The notes below the pieces were generated by a model. That model saw only the letters and a list, made by a program, of their open reading frames with translations, was not told the origin of the DNA and searched no databases. The translations under genes and the position numbers were made by a program. From Intestinimonas timonensis (GTDB lineage Bacteria > Bacillota > Clostridia > Oscillospirales > Oscillospiraceae), in assembly GCF_900626145.1 (NCBI RefSeq), contig NZ_LR130835.1, forward strand, positions 1-49,580: 49,580 nucleotides of DNA, given 5' to 3'. Within the stretch, counting starts at the first letter, position 1; each line of letters opens with the position of its first letter. This document shows, in pieces, positions 26,653 through 34,942 of this stretch.

Positions 26653-27781
26653 GCTGAGCACCTCGCTTTCCGTAGAGGAAGAGATCGCATTTGAGCATGC
26701 CGTTGTAGAGCTTGCGCTTCCGGTCGGCATTCCGGCCGAAGGTGCGCTCGAATTCGGTGTGAGAGGAGAGGAGGGAGAGGGTCCAGCCGTCGGGGAGGGA
26801 CCGGAAGGCCTTGCCGAAGCCACGGTACAGGTCCTCGGCCTCCTTCTTCTCCATGATCCGCTCGCCGTAGGGGGGATTGGTAACGATTTTTCCGTAGGGG
26901 GCCTCCCGGTGGAAGGAGAGGGCGTCGGCCACCTCGAAGCGGACCAGGTCCTCCACCCCCGCCTTCTCGGCGTTGGAGCGGGCGATGGCCACCGCCTTGG
27001 GGTCGATGTCGCCCCCCCAGATGTCATACTCCCCGTCGAACTCCTTGTCCATGGCCTCGTCGGCGGCCTCCATCCAGGCGCTGGCGGGCACGAACCCCCA
27101 CTTCTGGGCGGAAAAGCTCCGGTCCAGGCCGGGGGCACGGTTCTTGGCAATGAGGGCGGCCTCGATGGCGATGGTGCCCGAGCCGCAGAAGGGATCACAG
27201 AAGGGGTCACGGCCCCGGTATTTGGAGAGCATCACCATGGCGGCGGCCAGGGTCTCCCGCAGGGGCGCCACCACACCCACCGCACGGTAGCCCCGCTTGT
27301 GGAGCCCGGCGCCGGTGGTGTCCAGGTAGAGGCTGGCGGTATCCTTCATGATGGCGAACTGGATCTGATAGAGGCTGCCGGTCTCGGGGAGCTGCTCCAG
27401 GCCGTATTTGGCGCCCAGCCGGGCGGCCACCGCCTTTTTCACGATGGACTGACAGGCGGGGACGGCGTGGAGGGCGGAGTTGAGACAGTGGCCCTTCACC
27501 GGAAAGGCGGCGTCCCGGGGGAGAAAGTCCTCCCAGGGCAGGGCGCGGACCCCCTCGAAGAGGGCGTCAAAGTCCCCGGCGGGGAAGCTCCCCAGCAAAA
27601 CCAGTGCGCGCTCGCCGGTGCGCAGGTTCAGATTGACCCGGGGGATGTCGGCGGGGCGGGCGGCGCAGAGGACCCGGCCGTTCTCGGCCCGCACGTCGGA
27701 AAGGCCCAGCCGCCGCAGCTCGTCGGCACACAGTCCCTCCAGACCGAACAGGGTGGGGATGGCCAGCTCCAGATGTTCCAT
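26636..27781 (-). CDS. THUMP-domain class I RNA methyltransferase
   Basis: 381 residues. An N-terminal ferredoxin-like/THUMP region (about 1-160) is followed by a Rossmann methyltransferase: SAM loop DPFCGSGTIAIEAALI, GGDIDPKAV and catalytic VTNPPYGERI, the N-P-P-Y motif of base N-methyltransferases. The architecture matches the RlmL/YpsC-type 23S rRNA guanine-N2 methyltransferases, but a tRNA target cannot be excluded. ATG 27781 is preceded by GGAGGAATAGGAG; the 3' end overlaps the SLH gene. Confidence 0.9.
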   Translation of the reverse strand: MEHLELAIPTLFGLEGLCADELRRLGLSDVRAENGRVLCAARPADIPRVNLNLRTGERALVLLGSFPAGDFDALFEGVRALPWEDFLPRDAAFPVKGHCLNSALHAVPACQSIVKKAVAARLGAKYGLEQLPETGSLYQIQFAIMKDTASLYLDTTGAGLHKRGYRAVGVVAPLRETLAAAMVMLSKYRGRDPFCDPFCGSGTIAIEAALIAKNRAPGLDRSFSAQKWGFVPASAWMEAADEAMDKEFDGEYDIWGGDIDPKAVAIARSNAEKAGVEDLVRFEVADALSFHREAPYGKIVTNPPYGERIMEKKEAEDLYRGFGKAFRSLPDGWTLSLLSSHTEFERTFGRNADRKRKLYNGMLKCDLFLYGKRGAQHEKKR

Positions 27782-27860
27782 ACATTGCTCCTATTCCTCC
27801 CCGCGTCCGCGGACGTGGGGAAATCATGCATTCAAGACGATAAAAATGTCATTTTACCTC

Positions 27861-27889
27861 ATTATACCGGAGTCCTGTGGAATTGGCAA
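27861..27889 (-). promoter_or_regulatory. Sigma-A promoter of the RNA methyltransferase gene
   Basis: TTGCCA (27889-27884), 17-bp spacer, TATAAT (27866-27861). The leader includes a near-perfect palindrome around GTCCGCGGAC (27804-27825). Confidence 0.8.
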
Positions 27890-27937
27890 ACCCTTTTCCA
27901 AATGGCAGATAATTTACTAGCTATTCGCTGGGAGATG

Positions 27938-27946
27938 TGATATGAT
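27938..27946 (+). promoter_or_regulatory. Possible extended -10 promoter of nfeD-SPFH
   Basis: TGATATGAT about 57 bp before ATG 28003; no clear -35 hexamer. Confidence 0.35.
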
Positions 27947-28002
27947 GAAGCCAGAACCGGAGGCCCTGAAACGGGGCCGTCCGTACATAAGGAGGGATAT
28001 GG

Positions 28003-28464
28003 ATGAGTATGAGTCTCTTTTGGCTCATTGCCATGGTGCTTTTCGGCGTGCTGGAGGCGGTGACGGTGGGGCTCACCTCCATCTGGTTCGCCCTGGGCGC
28101 CTTGGGTGCACTGGCCGCAGCTGCCGCGTCGGCGCCGGTCATCGTGCAGATCGTGGTGTTCCTGGGGGTCTCTTTCCTGACCCTGTTGCTGGTACGCCCC
28201 CTGGCCCAGCGCTTCGTCAATGACCGAAAGGTGGCTACCAACGCCGACCGGGTCATCGGACGGGAGGCTGTGGTCACCGAGGATATCGACAACATCCAGG
28301 GAAAGGGACGGGTCTCCATTTCCGGCGCCGACTGGACCGCCAAGACTGAGGACGACCGGCCCATTCCCGCGGGCAGCAAGGTCCAGGTGCTCCGCATCGA
28401 AGGCGTCAAGGTCATCGTCGCCCCTGCCGGCGTTGCCGGCGATCCCCAGCAGGCCCAGCCCTGA
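28003..28464 (+). CDS. NfeD family membrane protein
   Basis: 153 residues. Three or so hydrophobic helices (about 3-65; FWLIAMVLFGVLEAVTVGLT) are followed by a soluble OB-fold domain with the NfeD pattern VIGREAVVTEDIDNIQGKG and VQVLRIEGVKVIV. NfeD proteins accompany SPFH scaffold proteins and influence membrane microdomains. It is 37 bp upstream of the SPFH gene; AAGGAGGG precedes ATG 28003. Confidence 0.92.
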   Translation: MSMSLFWLIAMVLFGVLEAVTVGLTSIWFALGALGALAAAAASAPVIVQIVVFLGVSFLTLLLVRPLAQRFVNDRKVATNADRVIGREAVVTEDIDNIQGKGRVSISGADWTAKTEDDRPIPAGSKVQVLRIEGVKVIVAPAGVAGDPQQAQP

Positions 28465-28501
28465 ATCAGCGCTGCGGCATCTGAGAAAAGGAGGAAGTTT
28501 T

Positions 28502-29437
28502 ATGGAGCTATTGGCCGCTATTGGGGGATTCATCGTCCCCATCATCCTCATCATTCTGGTCATTCTGATCCTGGCCGCCAACATCAAGGTGGTCCAGCAG
28601 TCCAAAGCCTACGTGGTGGAGCGTCTGGGCGCCTTCCACTCCGTGTGGGGCGTGGGCATCCACTTCAAGGTCCCCTTCATCGAGAAGGTGGCCAAGGTGG
28701 TCTCCCTCAAGGAGCAGGTTGTGGATTTTGCCCCCCAGCCCGTTATCACCAAGGATAACGTCACCATGCAGATCGACACCGTGATCTACTTCCAGATCAC
28801 CGACCCCAAGCTCTACACCTACGGCGTGGAGCACCCCATGAGCGCCATCGAGAACCTGACCGCCACCACGCTGCGTAACATCATCGGCGAGTTGGAGCTG
28901 GATCAGACCCTCACCAGCCGGGACATCATCAATACCAAGATGCGCATGCTTCTGGATGAGGCCACCGACCCCTGGGGCATCAAGGTGGGTCGTGTGGAGC
29001 TAAAGAACATCATCCCGCCCAGAGAGATCCAGGACGCCATGGAGAAGCAGATGAAGGCCGAGCGCGAGCGGCGTGAGTCCATCCTCCAGGCCGAGGGCCA
29101 GAAGCAGTCCCAGATCCTGGTGGCCGAGGGCGAGAAGCAGTCCCTCATCCTCCGGGCCGAGGCCGCCAAGGAGGCTGCCATCAAGAAGGCCGAAGGCGAG
29201 GCCGAGGCCATCCTGAAGGTCCAGCAGGCCACCGCCGAGGCTCTGAAGCTCCTCAACGAGGCCGCCCCCAACGATCAGGTGGTGAAGATCAAGGCCCTGG
29301 AGGCCTTCCAGGCCGCCGCCGACGGCAAAGCCACCAAGATCATCATCCCCTCCGAGATCCAGGGCCTGGCCGGCCTGTGCGCCTCCGCCAAGGCCCTCCT
29401 GGAGAGCGACGTCAAGGACCCCAGCGTGAAGAAGTAA
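28502..29437 (+). CDS. SPFH/band-7 protein (stomatin/paraslipin type)
   Basis: 311 residues from ATG 28502 (AAAAGGAGGAAG). One N-terminal membrane helix (about 6-28), then the SPFH domain (VVQQSKAYVVERLGAF to about 180) and a long Glu/Lys/Ala-rich coiled coil (about 185-265, ERERRESILQAEGQKQSQIL) that drives oligomerisation. The C-terminal PSEIQGLAGL segment is typical of paraslipins. It scaffolds membrane domains with the NfeD partner. Confidence 0.94.
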   Translation: MELLAAIGGFIVPIILIILVILILAANIKVVQQSKAYVVERLGAFHSVWGVGIHFKVPFIEKVAKVVSLKEQVVDFAPQPVITKDNVTMQIDTVIYFQITDPKLYTYGVEHPMSAIENLTATTLRNIIGELELDQTLTSRDIINTKMRMLLDEATDPWGIKVGRVELKNIIPPREIQDAMEKQMKAERERRESILQAEGQKQSQILVAEGEKQSLILRAEAAKEAAIKKAEGEAEAILKVQQATAEALKLLNEAAPNDQVVKIKALEAFQAAADGKATKIIIPSEIQGLAGLCASAKALLESDVKDPSVKK

Positions 29438-29448
29438 AAGGATACCAA

Positions 29449-29485
29449 AAAGCGCGGGACCAGTTCAACTGGTCCCGCGCTTTCT
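29449..29485. terminator. Terminator between the SPFH gene and proA (convergent)
   Basis: AGCGCGGGACCAGTT (29451-29465) pairs with AACTGGTCCCGCGCT, flanked by AAAA and TTTCTTGTTTT; it can act in both directions. Confidence 0.9.
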
Positions 29486-29509
29486 TGTTTTGGTCGGACA
29501 CGCAGGTGT

Positions 29510-30757
29510 TTACCGCACCTGGCCGTTGCCGTAGATGATGTACTTGGAGCTGGTGAGCTCGGTGAGTCCCATGGGTCCCCGGGCGTGCATCTTCTGGGTG
29601 GAGATGCCGATCTCCGCCCCCAGGCCGAACTCAAAGCCGTCGGTGAAGCGGGTGGAGGCGTTCACATACACCGCCGCCGCGTCCACCCGGTCCAGGAAGG
29701 ACTGAGCGGCGGAGTAGTCCTCGGTGACGATGGCTTCGGAGTGGCCGGAGCCATGGGTGTTGATGAAGTCCAACGCCCCGTCGAAGCTGTCCACCACCTT
29801 TACGGCCAGGATGTAGTCGCCGTACTCAGTGTCCCAGTCGCTCTCCTGGGCGGGCACTACGCACTCTCCCAGAATGGCCGCCGTCCGGGGACAGCCCCGC
29901 AGCTCCACATGCTTCTGATCCAGCAGCGCCTTGGCCTTGGGCAGAAAGTCTGCCGCCACGTCGGCATGGACCAGCAGGCACTCGGCGGCATTGCACACCG
30001 AGGGGCGGGAGGTCTTGGCGTTATAGATGATCCGGGCCGCCATGTCCAGGTCGGCCTTGGCATCCACGTACACATGGCATACGCCCACTCCCGTCTCGAT
30101 GACGGGGACCTTGGCATTCTCCACCACCGCCCGGATGAGGCCGGCGCCCCCGCGGGGGATGAGCACATCCAGATAGCCGGTGAGCCCCATGAGCTCATTG
30201 GCGCTCTCCCGGCTGGTGTCCTCCACCAGGGCCACGCAGTCCCGGGGCAGGCCCGCCGACTCCAGAGCGTCCCGCATGACGGCCACAAAGGCCTTGTTGG
30301 ACCGGAAGGCCTCCTTGCCGCCCCGGAGGATGACGGCGTTGCCCGACTTCAGGCACAGAGCGGCGGCGTCCACCGTCACATTGGGCCGGGCCTCGTAGAT
30401 GATGCCGATGACCCCCAGGGGCACCCGTCGCTTGCCGATGATGAGGCCGTTGGGCCGGGTGGACATCTCGGTCACCTGACCGATGGGGTCGGGCAGAGCG
30501 GCCACCTGCCGCACGCCCTCCACGATGCCGTCCATCCGCTGGGCGCTCAGGGCCAGCCGGTCCAGGAGGGACTGCTTCATCCCCGACGCCATGGCGGCGG
30601 CCAGGTCCTTCTCATTTTCCGCCAGAATGTAACCCTGATTCTGATAGAGTGCCTCGGCGATGGCCTCCAGCGCCGCGTTCTTTTTGGCGGTGCCGGCCAC
30701 GGCCAGAACTCGCTCGGCGTGCTTGGCTGCCAGGCCCTGTGTCTCCAGAATGGTCAT
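29510..30757 (-). CDS. proA: Gamma-glutamyl phosphate reductase
   Basis: 415 residues. Aldehyde-dehydrogenase fold with LGVIGIIYEARPNVT, NAVILRGGKEA and the catalytic cysteine in TSRPSVCNAAECLLVH. The C-terminal FGLGAEIGISTQKMHARGP is diagnostic for ProA. It reduces gamma-glutamyl phosphate to glutamate semialdehyde in proline synthesis. It is 68 bp downstream of proB and presumably co-transcribed. Confidence 0.96.
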   Translation of the reverse strand: MTILETQGLAAKHAERVLAVAGTAKKNAALEAIAEALYQNQGYILAENEKDLAAAMASGMKQSLLDRLALSAQRMDGIVEGVRQVAALPDPIGQVTEMSTRPNGLIIGKRRVPLGVIGIIYEARPNVTVDAAALCLKSGNAVILRGGKEAFRSNKAFVAVMRDALESAGLPRDCVALVEDTSRESANELMGLTGYLDVLIPRGGAGLIRAVVENAKVPVIETGVGVCHVYVDAKADLDMAARIIYNAKTSRPSVCNAAECLLVHADVAADFLPKAKALLDQKHVELRGCPRTAAILGECVVPAQESDWDTEYGDYILAVKVVDSFDGALDFINTHGSGHSEAIVTEDYSAAQSFLDRVDAAAVYVNASTRFTDGFEFGLGAEIGISTQKMHARGPMGLTELTSSKYIIYGNGQVR

Positions 30758-30825
30758 GAAGATCCCCCCTGATTCAAAGTAAGAAGTAAGAGTGAAAAAG
30801 GAATAAGTATATATAAGGTAGGTGG

Positions 30826-31635
30826 TCAGGAACGGACGGCCAGGAAACGGGTACCGATGTCCTCCCCGCGCAGGATGCCGTACAGGTCCTCCGGTCGGGT
30901 GCCGTTGGTGATGACCATGTCCACCCCGGCCGCCATGGCAATCTCCGCGGCGTTGAGCTTGGTGGCCATGCCCCCAGTGCCACGCCAGGAGCCGGCGCCC
31001 CCCGCCATGGCACGGAGCTCCGGCGTTACCGCCTCCACCCGGTGGATGAGCTTGGCCTCGGGATTCTGCCGTGGGTCGCTGTCATAGAGACCGTCGATGT
31101 CGCTCAGCAGCACCAGCAGGTCCGCCCGGCACAGCCGGGCCACCATGGCGGACAGCGTGTCGTTATCGCCCAGCACCTTGCACTTGCCTGTCTCGATCTC
31201 CGCGGAGGACACCGAGTCGTTTTCGTTTACCACCGGGATGATCCCCAGCTCCAGCAGGGACTCAAAGGTGTTGTGCAGGTGCTCCGCCCGCACCGGGGCG
31301 TCCACGTCCTCGCCGGTGAGCAGGATCTGGGCCACCACCCGGTTGTATTCACCGAACATCTTGTCGTAGAGGTGCATCATCATGCACTGGCCCACCGCCG
31401 CTGCCGCCTGCTTCATGCGCAGCTGGGTGGGGCGCTCAGCAAGGCCCATTTTGGCCGTGCCGATGCCGATGGCGCCCGACGAGACCAGAATGATCTCATG
31501 TCCCATCCCCTCCAGATCGGAGAGGGTCCTGGAAAGCCGCTCCATACTATATAAATTGAGCCGTCCGGTATCGTGGGTGAGGGTGGAGGTGCCCACCTTC
31601 ACCACGACCCGCTGACAGCCTTCTCTCTTTGCCAT
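30826..31635 (-). CDS. proB: Glutamate 5-kinase (no PUA domain)
   Basis: 269 residues. Amino-acid kinase fold: VVVKVGTSTLTH, LVSSGAIGIGTAKMGL, PVVNENDSV, DNDTLSAMVA, LLSDIDGLYDSDP and GTGGMATKLNAAEIA. Commits glutamate to proline synthesis. The about 100-residue C-terminal PUA domain of E. coli ProB is missing, a known natural short form. Proline feedback is expected to act in the kinase domain. First gene of proBA; an extended -10 TGCTATGAT lies at 31687-31679. Confidence 0.96.
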   Translation of the reverse strand: MAKREGCQRVVVKVGTSTLTHDTGRLNLYSMERLSRTLSDLEGMGHEIILVSSGAIGIGTAKMGLAERPTQLRMKQAAAAVGQCMMMHLYDKMFGEYNRVVAQILLTGEDVDAPVRAEHLHNTFESLLELGIIPVVNENDSVSSAEIETGKCKVLGDNDTLSAMVARLCRADLLVLLSDIDGLYDSDPRQNPEAKLIHRVEAVTPELRAMAGGAGSWRGTGGMATKLNAAEIAMAAGVDMVITNGTRPEDLYGILRGEDIGTRFLAVRS

Positions 31636-31788
31636 ATGAGGTCACACTCCTATTAAAAATCCTACCCCAGTTTATCATATCATAGCACATCTCCCGGGGG
31701 AGGGAAAGCATTCTTTTCGATTTTGGCCTATTTCTGTGCTTCAGTTGAAAAAAGATTGAAAATTTTGCGCCATTTCGCAATTTTTATG

Positions 31789-31817
31789 TTGTAATTCTGA
31801 CGGTGTTGCGTTACAAT
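31789..31817 (+). promoter_or_regulatory. Sigma-A promoter of trmL
   Basis: TTGTAA (31789-31794), 17-bp spacer, TACAAT (31812-31817), 45 bp before the start codon. It may also feed the glycolysis genes, for which no separate promoter was found in the 110-bp trmL-pgk gap. Confidence 0.6.
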
Positions 31818-31862
31818 GTAGTGCGCTGGCAAACTGTCGATTGAAAGGGGTAGGGCTTGTGT

Positions 31863-32375
31863 ATGATAAATATCGTGCTGGTCGAGCCTGAGATCCCCAT
31901 GAACACCGGCAACATCGCCCGGACCTGCGCCGCCACCGGGAGCCGCCTCCATCTGGTGCGGCCCCTTGGCTTCGACATCTCCGATAAGGCGGTGAAGCGG
32001 GCCGGCCTGGACTACTGGTCCCTGCTGGACCTCCATGTCTACGACAGCCTGGATGACTTCTTCCGGCAGCACCCGGAGCCCGACCTGTGGCTCACCACCA
32101 CCAAAGCCGACCGGTGCTACGCGGACGCGGCCTATGCCGACGGCTGCTGGATCTTTTTCGGCAAGGAGACCGCAGGGCTCCCACAGCCGCTCCTGGAGCG
32201 GTATCCACAACGCTGCGTCCGCCTCCCTATGCGGGAGGACGCCCGCAGCCTCAACCTGGCCAACACGGTGGCGGTTGTGACCTATGAGGCACTCCGCCAG
32301 ATGGACTTCCCCGGTCTCGCCAAGGATGGCGGCAGCGCCTGGCAGACCCAAAAGGCGGCCCATATCCGTCGTTGA
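31863..32375 (+). CDS. trmL: tRNA (cytidine/uridine-34-2'-O)-methyltransferase
   Basis: 170 residues from ATG 31863 (a TTG at 31857 is also possible). SPOUT knot enzyme: [51 protein letters not shown] and [19 protein letters not shown], the complete TrmL signature set. It methylates the wobble nucleotide of certain tRNA-Leu. It sits 110 bp upstream of pgk on the same strand. Confidence 0.95.
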   Translation: MINIVLVEPEIPMNTGNIARTCAATGSRLHLVRPLGFDISDKAVKRAGLDYWSLLDLHVYDSLDDFFRQHPEPDLWLTTTKADRCYADAAYADGCWIFFGKETAGLPQPLLERYPQRCVRLPMREDARSLNLANTVAVVTYEALRQMDFPGLAKDGGSAWQTQKAAHIRR

Positions 32376-32485
32376 ATAGCCCCCGCATCTGCTGGGCGGC
32401 AAGCGTATCCATAAACGATTCCAGCCAACCCCAAAGCGTTCGTTTCCGTAGTTTCTGCCTCGAAATGATGAAAGGAGCACAGCAA

Positions 32486-33754
32486 ATGAACTACAACAAG
32501 AAGACCGTCAAAGACATCGATGTGGCAGGCAAGAAGGTCCTGCTCCGCTGCGATTTCAACGTGCCCCAGGATAAGACCACCGGCGCTATCACCGATGACA
32601 AGCGCATCCGGGCCGCTCTGCCCACCATCCAGTACCTGCTGGACCAGAACGCCGCCGTCATTGCCTGTTCCCACCTGGGCAAGCCCGTGGCCACCTTTGA
32701 CTCCTATGTGAAGAAGCAGGCTGAGAAGGGCAAGGACCCCGCCTCCATCACCGAGGAGGAGTGGAAGAAGTCCCTGGCCAAGCTGTCCCTGGCTCCTGTT
32801 GCTAAGCGCCTCTCCGAGCTGCTGGGCAAGGAGGTCATCATGGCCGCCGACGTGGTGGGCCCCGACGCCCAGGCCAAGGCCGCCGCTCTGAAGCCCGGCC
32901 AGATCATGCTGCTGGAGAACACCCGCTTCGAGAAGGGTGAGACCAAGAACGACCCCGCCCTGGCCAAGGCTATGGCCTCCATGGCTGAGGTCTATGTGTC
33001 CGACGCCTTTGGCGCCGTTCACCGTGCCCACGCCTCCACCGCCGGTGTGGCCGACTACCTGCCCGCCGTCAGCGGCTTCCTCATCCAGAAGGAGCTGGAG
33101 ATCATCGGCGGCGCCCTGGCCAATCCCAAGCGTCCTCTGGTGGCCATCCTGGGCGGCTCCAAGGTGTCCTCCAAGATCGGCGTCATCAACAACCTGCTGG
33201 AGATCGCCGACACCATCATCATCGGCGGCGGCATGACCTACACCTTCCTGAAGGCCCAGGGCGGCTCCGTGGGCAAGTCCCTCCTGGAGGAGGACTGGCT
33301 GGATTACTGCAACGACATGATGAAGAAGGCCAAGGAGAAGGGCGTCAAGCTCCTCCTGCCCGAGGACACCGTGTGCGCCAAGGAGTTCTCCGCCGACGCC
33401 GAGCCCATCACTGTGGACAGCATGAACATCCCCGACGACTGCATGGGTATGGACATCGGCCCCAAGGCCATCGCTGCCTACGCCGACGCTGTGAAGGACG
33501 CCGGTACCGTCATCTGGAACGGCCCCATGGGCGTCTTTGAGTTCCCCGCCTTTGCCGCCGGCACCAAGGCCGTGGCTGAGGCCCTCAGCAAGAGCAGCGC
33601 CATCACCATTATCGGCGGCGGCGACTCCGCGGCCGCTGTGCAGCAGCTGGGCTACGCCGACAAGATGACCCACATCTCCACCGGCGGCGGCGCCTCCCTG
33701 GAGTTCATGGAGGGCAAGGAGCTGCCCGGCGTGGCTTGCTTGCTGGACGCATAA
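32486..33754 (+). CDS. pgk: Phosphoglycerate kinase
   Basis: 422 residues from ATG 32486 (AAAGGAGCAC). [40 protein letters not shown] and the C-terminal [10 protein letters not shown]...[20 protein letters not shown] are diagnostic. Makes ATP from 1,3-bisphosphoglycerate. It is about 25 residues longer than most bacterial PGKs because of an acidic/lysine-rich insertion after SHLGKP (about residues 73-98, [20 protein letters not shown]). First gene of pgk-tpiA-gpmI-eno; the usual gap gene is not here. Confidence 0.97.
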   Translation: MNYNKKTVKDIDVAGKKVLLRCDFNVPQDKTTGAITDDKRIRAALPTIQYLLDQNAAVIACSHLGKPVATFDSYVKKQAEKGKDPASITEEEWKKSLAKLSLAPVAKRLSELLGKEVIMAADVVGPDAQAKAAALKPGQIMLLENTRFEKGETKNDPALAKAMASMAEVYVSDAFGAVHRAHASTAGVADYLPAVSGFLIQKELEIIGGALANPKRPLVAILGGSKVSSKIGVINNLLEIADTIIIGGGMTYTFLKAQGGSVGKSLLEEDWLDYCNDMMKKAKEKGVKLLLPEDTVCAKEFSADAEPITVDSMNIPDDCMGMDIGPKAIAAYADAVKDAGTVIWNGPMGVFEFPAFAAGTKAVAEALSKSSAITIIGGGDSAAAVQQLGYADKMTHISTGGGASLEFMEGKELPGVACLLDA

Positions 33755-33955
33755 GAAGCGCGGAGGCGTGCGGAGCAGCGGGCTAAGACCGGAGCGAAGC
33801 AGAGAGCCCAAGGAGGGCCATGGGCCCGGATGGGTCTCTGCGGAGTCGAAGGGCTAGCACCGCGTCGCGCAGCCGCCATAGCGTGACAGTACAGCGCCAT
33901 CCACCGTATTTTATCCGCACACATACTGATGAGGAAAGAAAGGGGTCCCGTACCC
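33755..33955 (+). other. 201-bp pgk-tpiA gap with a large nested hairpin
   Basis: GCAGAGAGCCCA (near 33803) pairs, with one bulge, with TGGGTCTCTGC (ending near 33842), enclosing GGGCC-ATG-GGCCC. No T-run follows, so it is not a standard terminator. It may be an mRNA processing or stability element. Confidence 0.4.
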
Positions 33956-34732
33956 ATGAACAGAAGATACCGGAAAACCATCATCGCCGGAAACTGGAAG
34001 ATGAACAAGACCCTCTCCGAGACCCGGGCCTTTGCCGAAGAGCTCAAGCCCATCCTGCCCAAGGGCAAGTGGTGCGACGTGGTGCTCTGCGTCCCCTATG
34101 TGAACATCCCCGCCGCCATCCGCCTCTTCAAGGACTGCCGGGTGGCCATCGGTGCCGAGAACTGCCACTATGAGGCCAACGGCGCCTACACCGGCGAGGT
34201 GTCCGCCGAGATGCTCAAGGAGCTGGGCGTGAAGTATGTCATCATCGGCCACTCCGAGCGCCGCCAGTACTACAACGAGACCGACATGACCGTCAACAAG
34301 AAGGTCCACTCCGCCCTGGAGGTGGGCCTGCGGCCCATCGTCTGCGTGGGCGAGAGCCTGGAGCAGCGGGAGCTGGGTGTCACCATGGAGCTCATCGCCT
34401 ATCAGGTGAAGTGCGCTCTGGCCGGCGTCAGTGCCGACAAGCTCCGTCACGTGGTCATCGCCTATGAGCCCCTGTGGGCCATCGGCACCGGCAAGACTGC
34501 CACCGCCGAGCAGGCCGGTGAGGTCTGCCAGGCCATCCGCGCCGTCATCCGCAAGCTCTACGGCGCCCGTGTGGCCCGCTCCGTCACCATCCAGTACGGC
34601 GGCTCCATGAATCCCAAGAACGCTGCCGAGCTCCTGGCCCAGCCCGACGTGGACGGCGGCCTGATTGGCGGCGCTTCCCTGAAGCCTGACCAGTTCGTGG
34701 AGATCATCAACGCGGCCAACCAGGAAGACTAA
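33956..34732 (+). CDS. tpiA: Triosephosphate isomerase
   Basis: 258 residues from ATG 33956 (GAAAGGGG upstream); an in-frame start at 33929 has no ribosome binding site. AGNWKMN (11-17), GHSERR with the catalytic His region, AYEPLWAIGTGKTA with the catalytic Glu, and QYGGSMNPKNAAELLAQPDV are all present. Interconverts the triose phosphates. Second gene of the glycolysis cluster. Confidence 0.98.
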   Translation: MNRRYRKTIIAGNWKMNKTLSETRAFAEELKPILPKGKWCDVVLCVPYVNIPAAIRLFKDCRVAIGAENCHYEANGAYTGEVSAEMLKELGVKYVIIGHSERRQYYNETDMTVNKKVHSALEVGLRPIVCVGESLEQRELGVTMELIAYQVKCALAGVSADKLRHVVIAYEPLWAIGTGKTATAEQAGEVCQAIRAVIRKLYGARVARSVTIQYGGSMNPKNAAELLAQPDVDGGLIGGASLKPDQFVEIINAANQED

Positions 34733-34942
34733 AGGCCGCGCATGTTCTGCGGAACATGCATAGCGCTGCGCGCGCGGCCTCGCGGGCGGGAACCTGTTCC
34801 CCCCGCGTGCCCCCCCTCCGCTCTCCGAGGGGGCTTTGACGGCCCACATGGGGAACGGACGGCGCCTTGTTCGCTCCGCAGAGAGCTCCACGCTGCTGTG
34901 AGTGGGCATTTTGTGACTTGAGTTAGAATACGAGGTTCAGAT
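34733..34942 (+). other. 210-bp tpiA-gpmI gap with GC-rich hairpins
   Basis: Directly after the tpiA stop, GGCCGCGC...GCGCGGCC encloses a perfect GCATGTTC-TGCG-GAACATGC hairpin (about 34735-34783). A second stem CGCGGG-C-GGGAAC/GTTCCC-C-CCGCG follows (about 34783-34809). No gene or clear promoter. Confidence 0.4.

Noticed and set aside
30826..31635. Missing PUA domain in ProB as evidence of truncation
   Set aside because: The kinase domain is complete and short ProB forms without PUA are known, so the gene is not broken.
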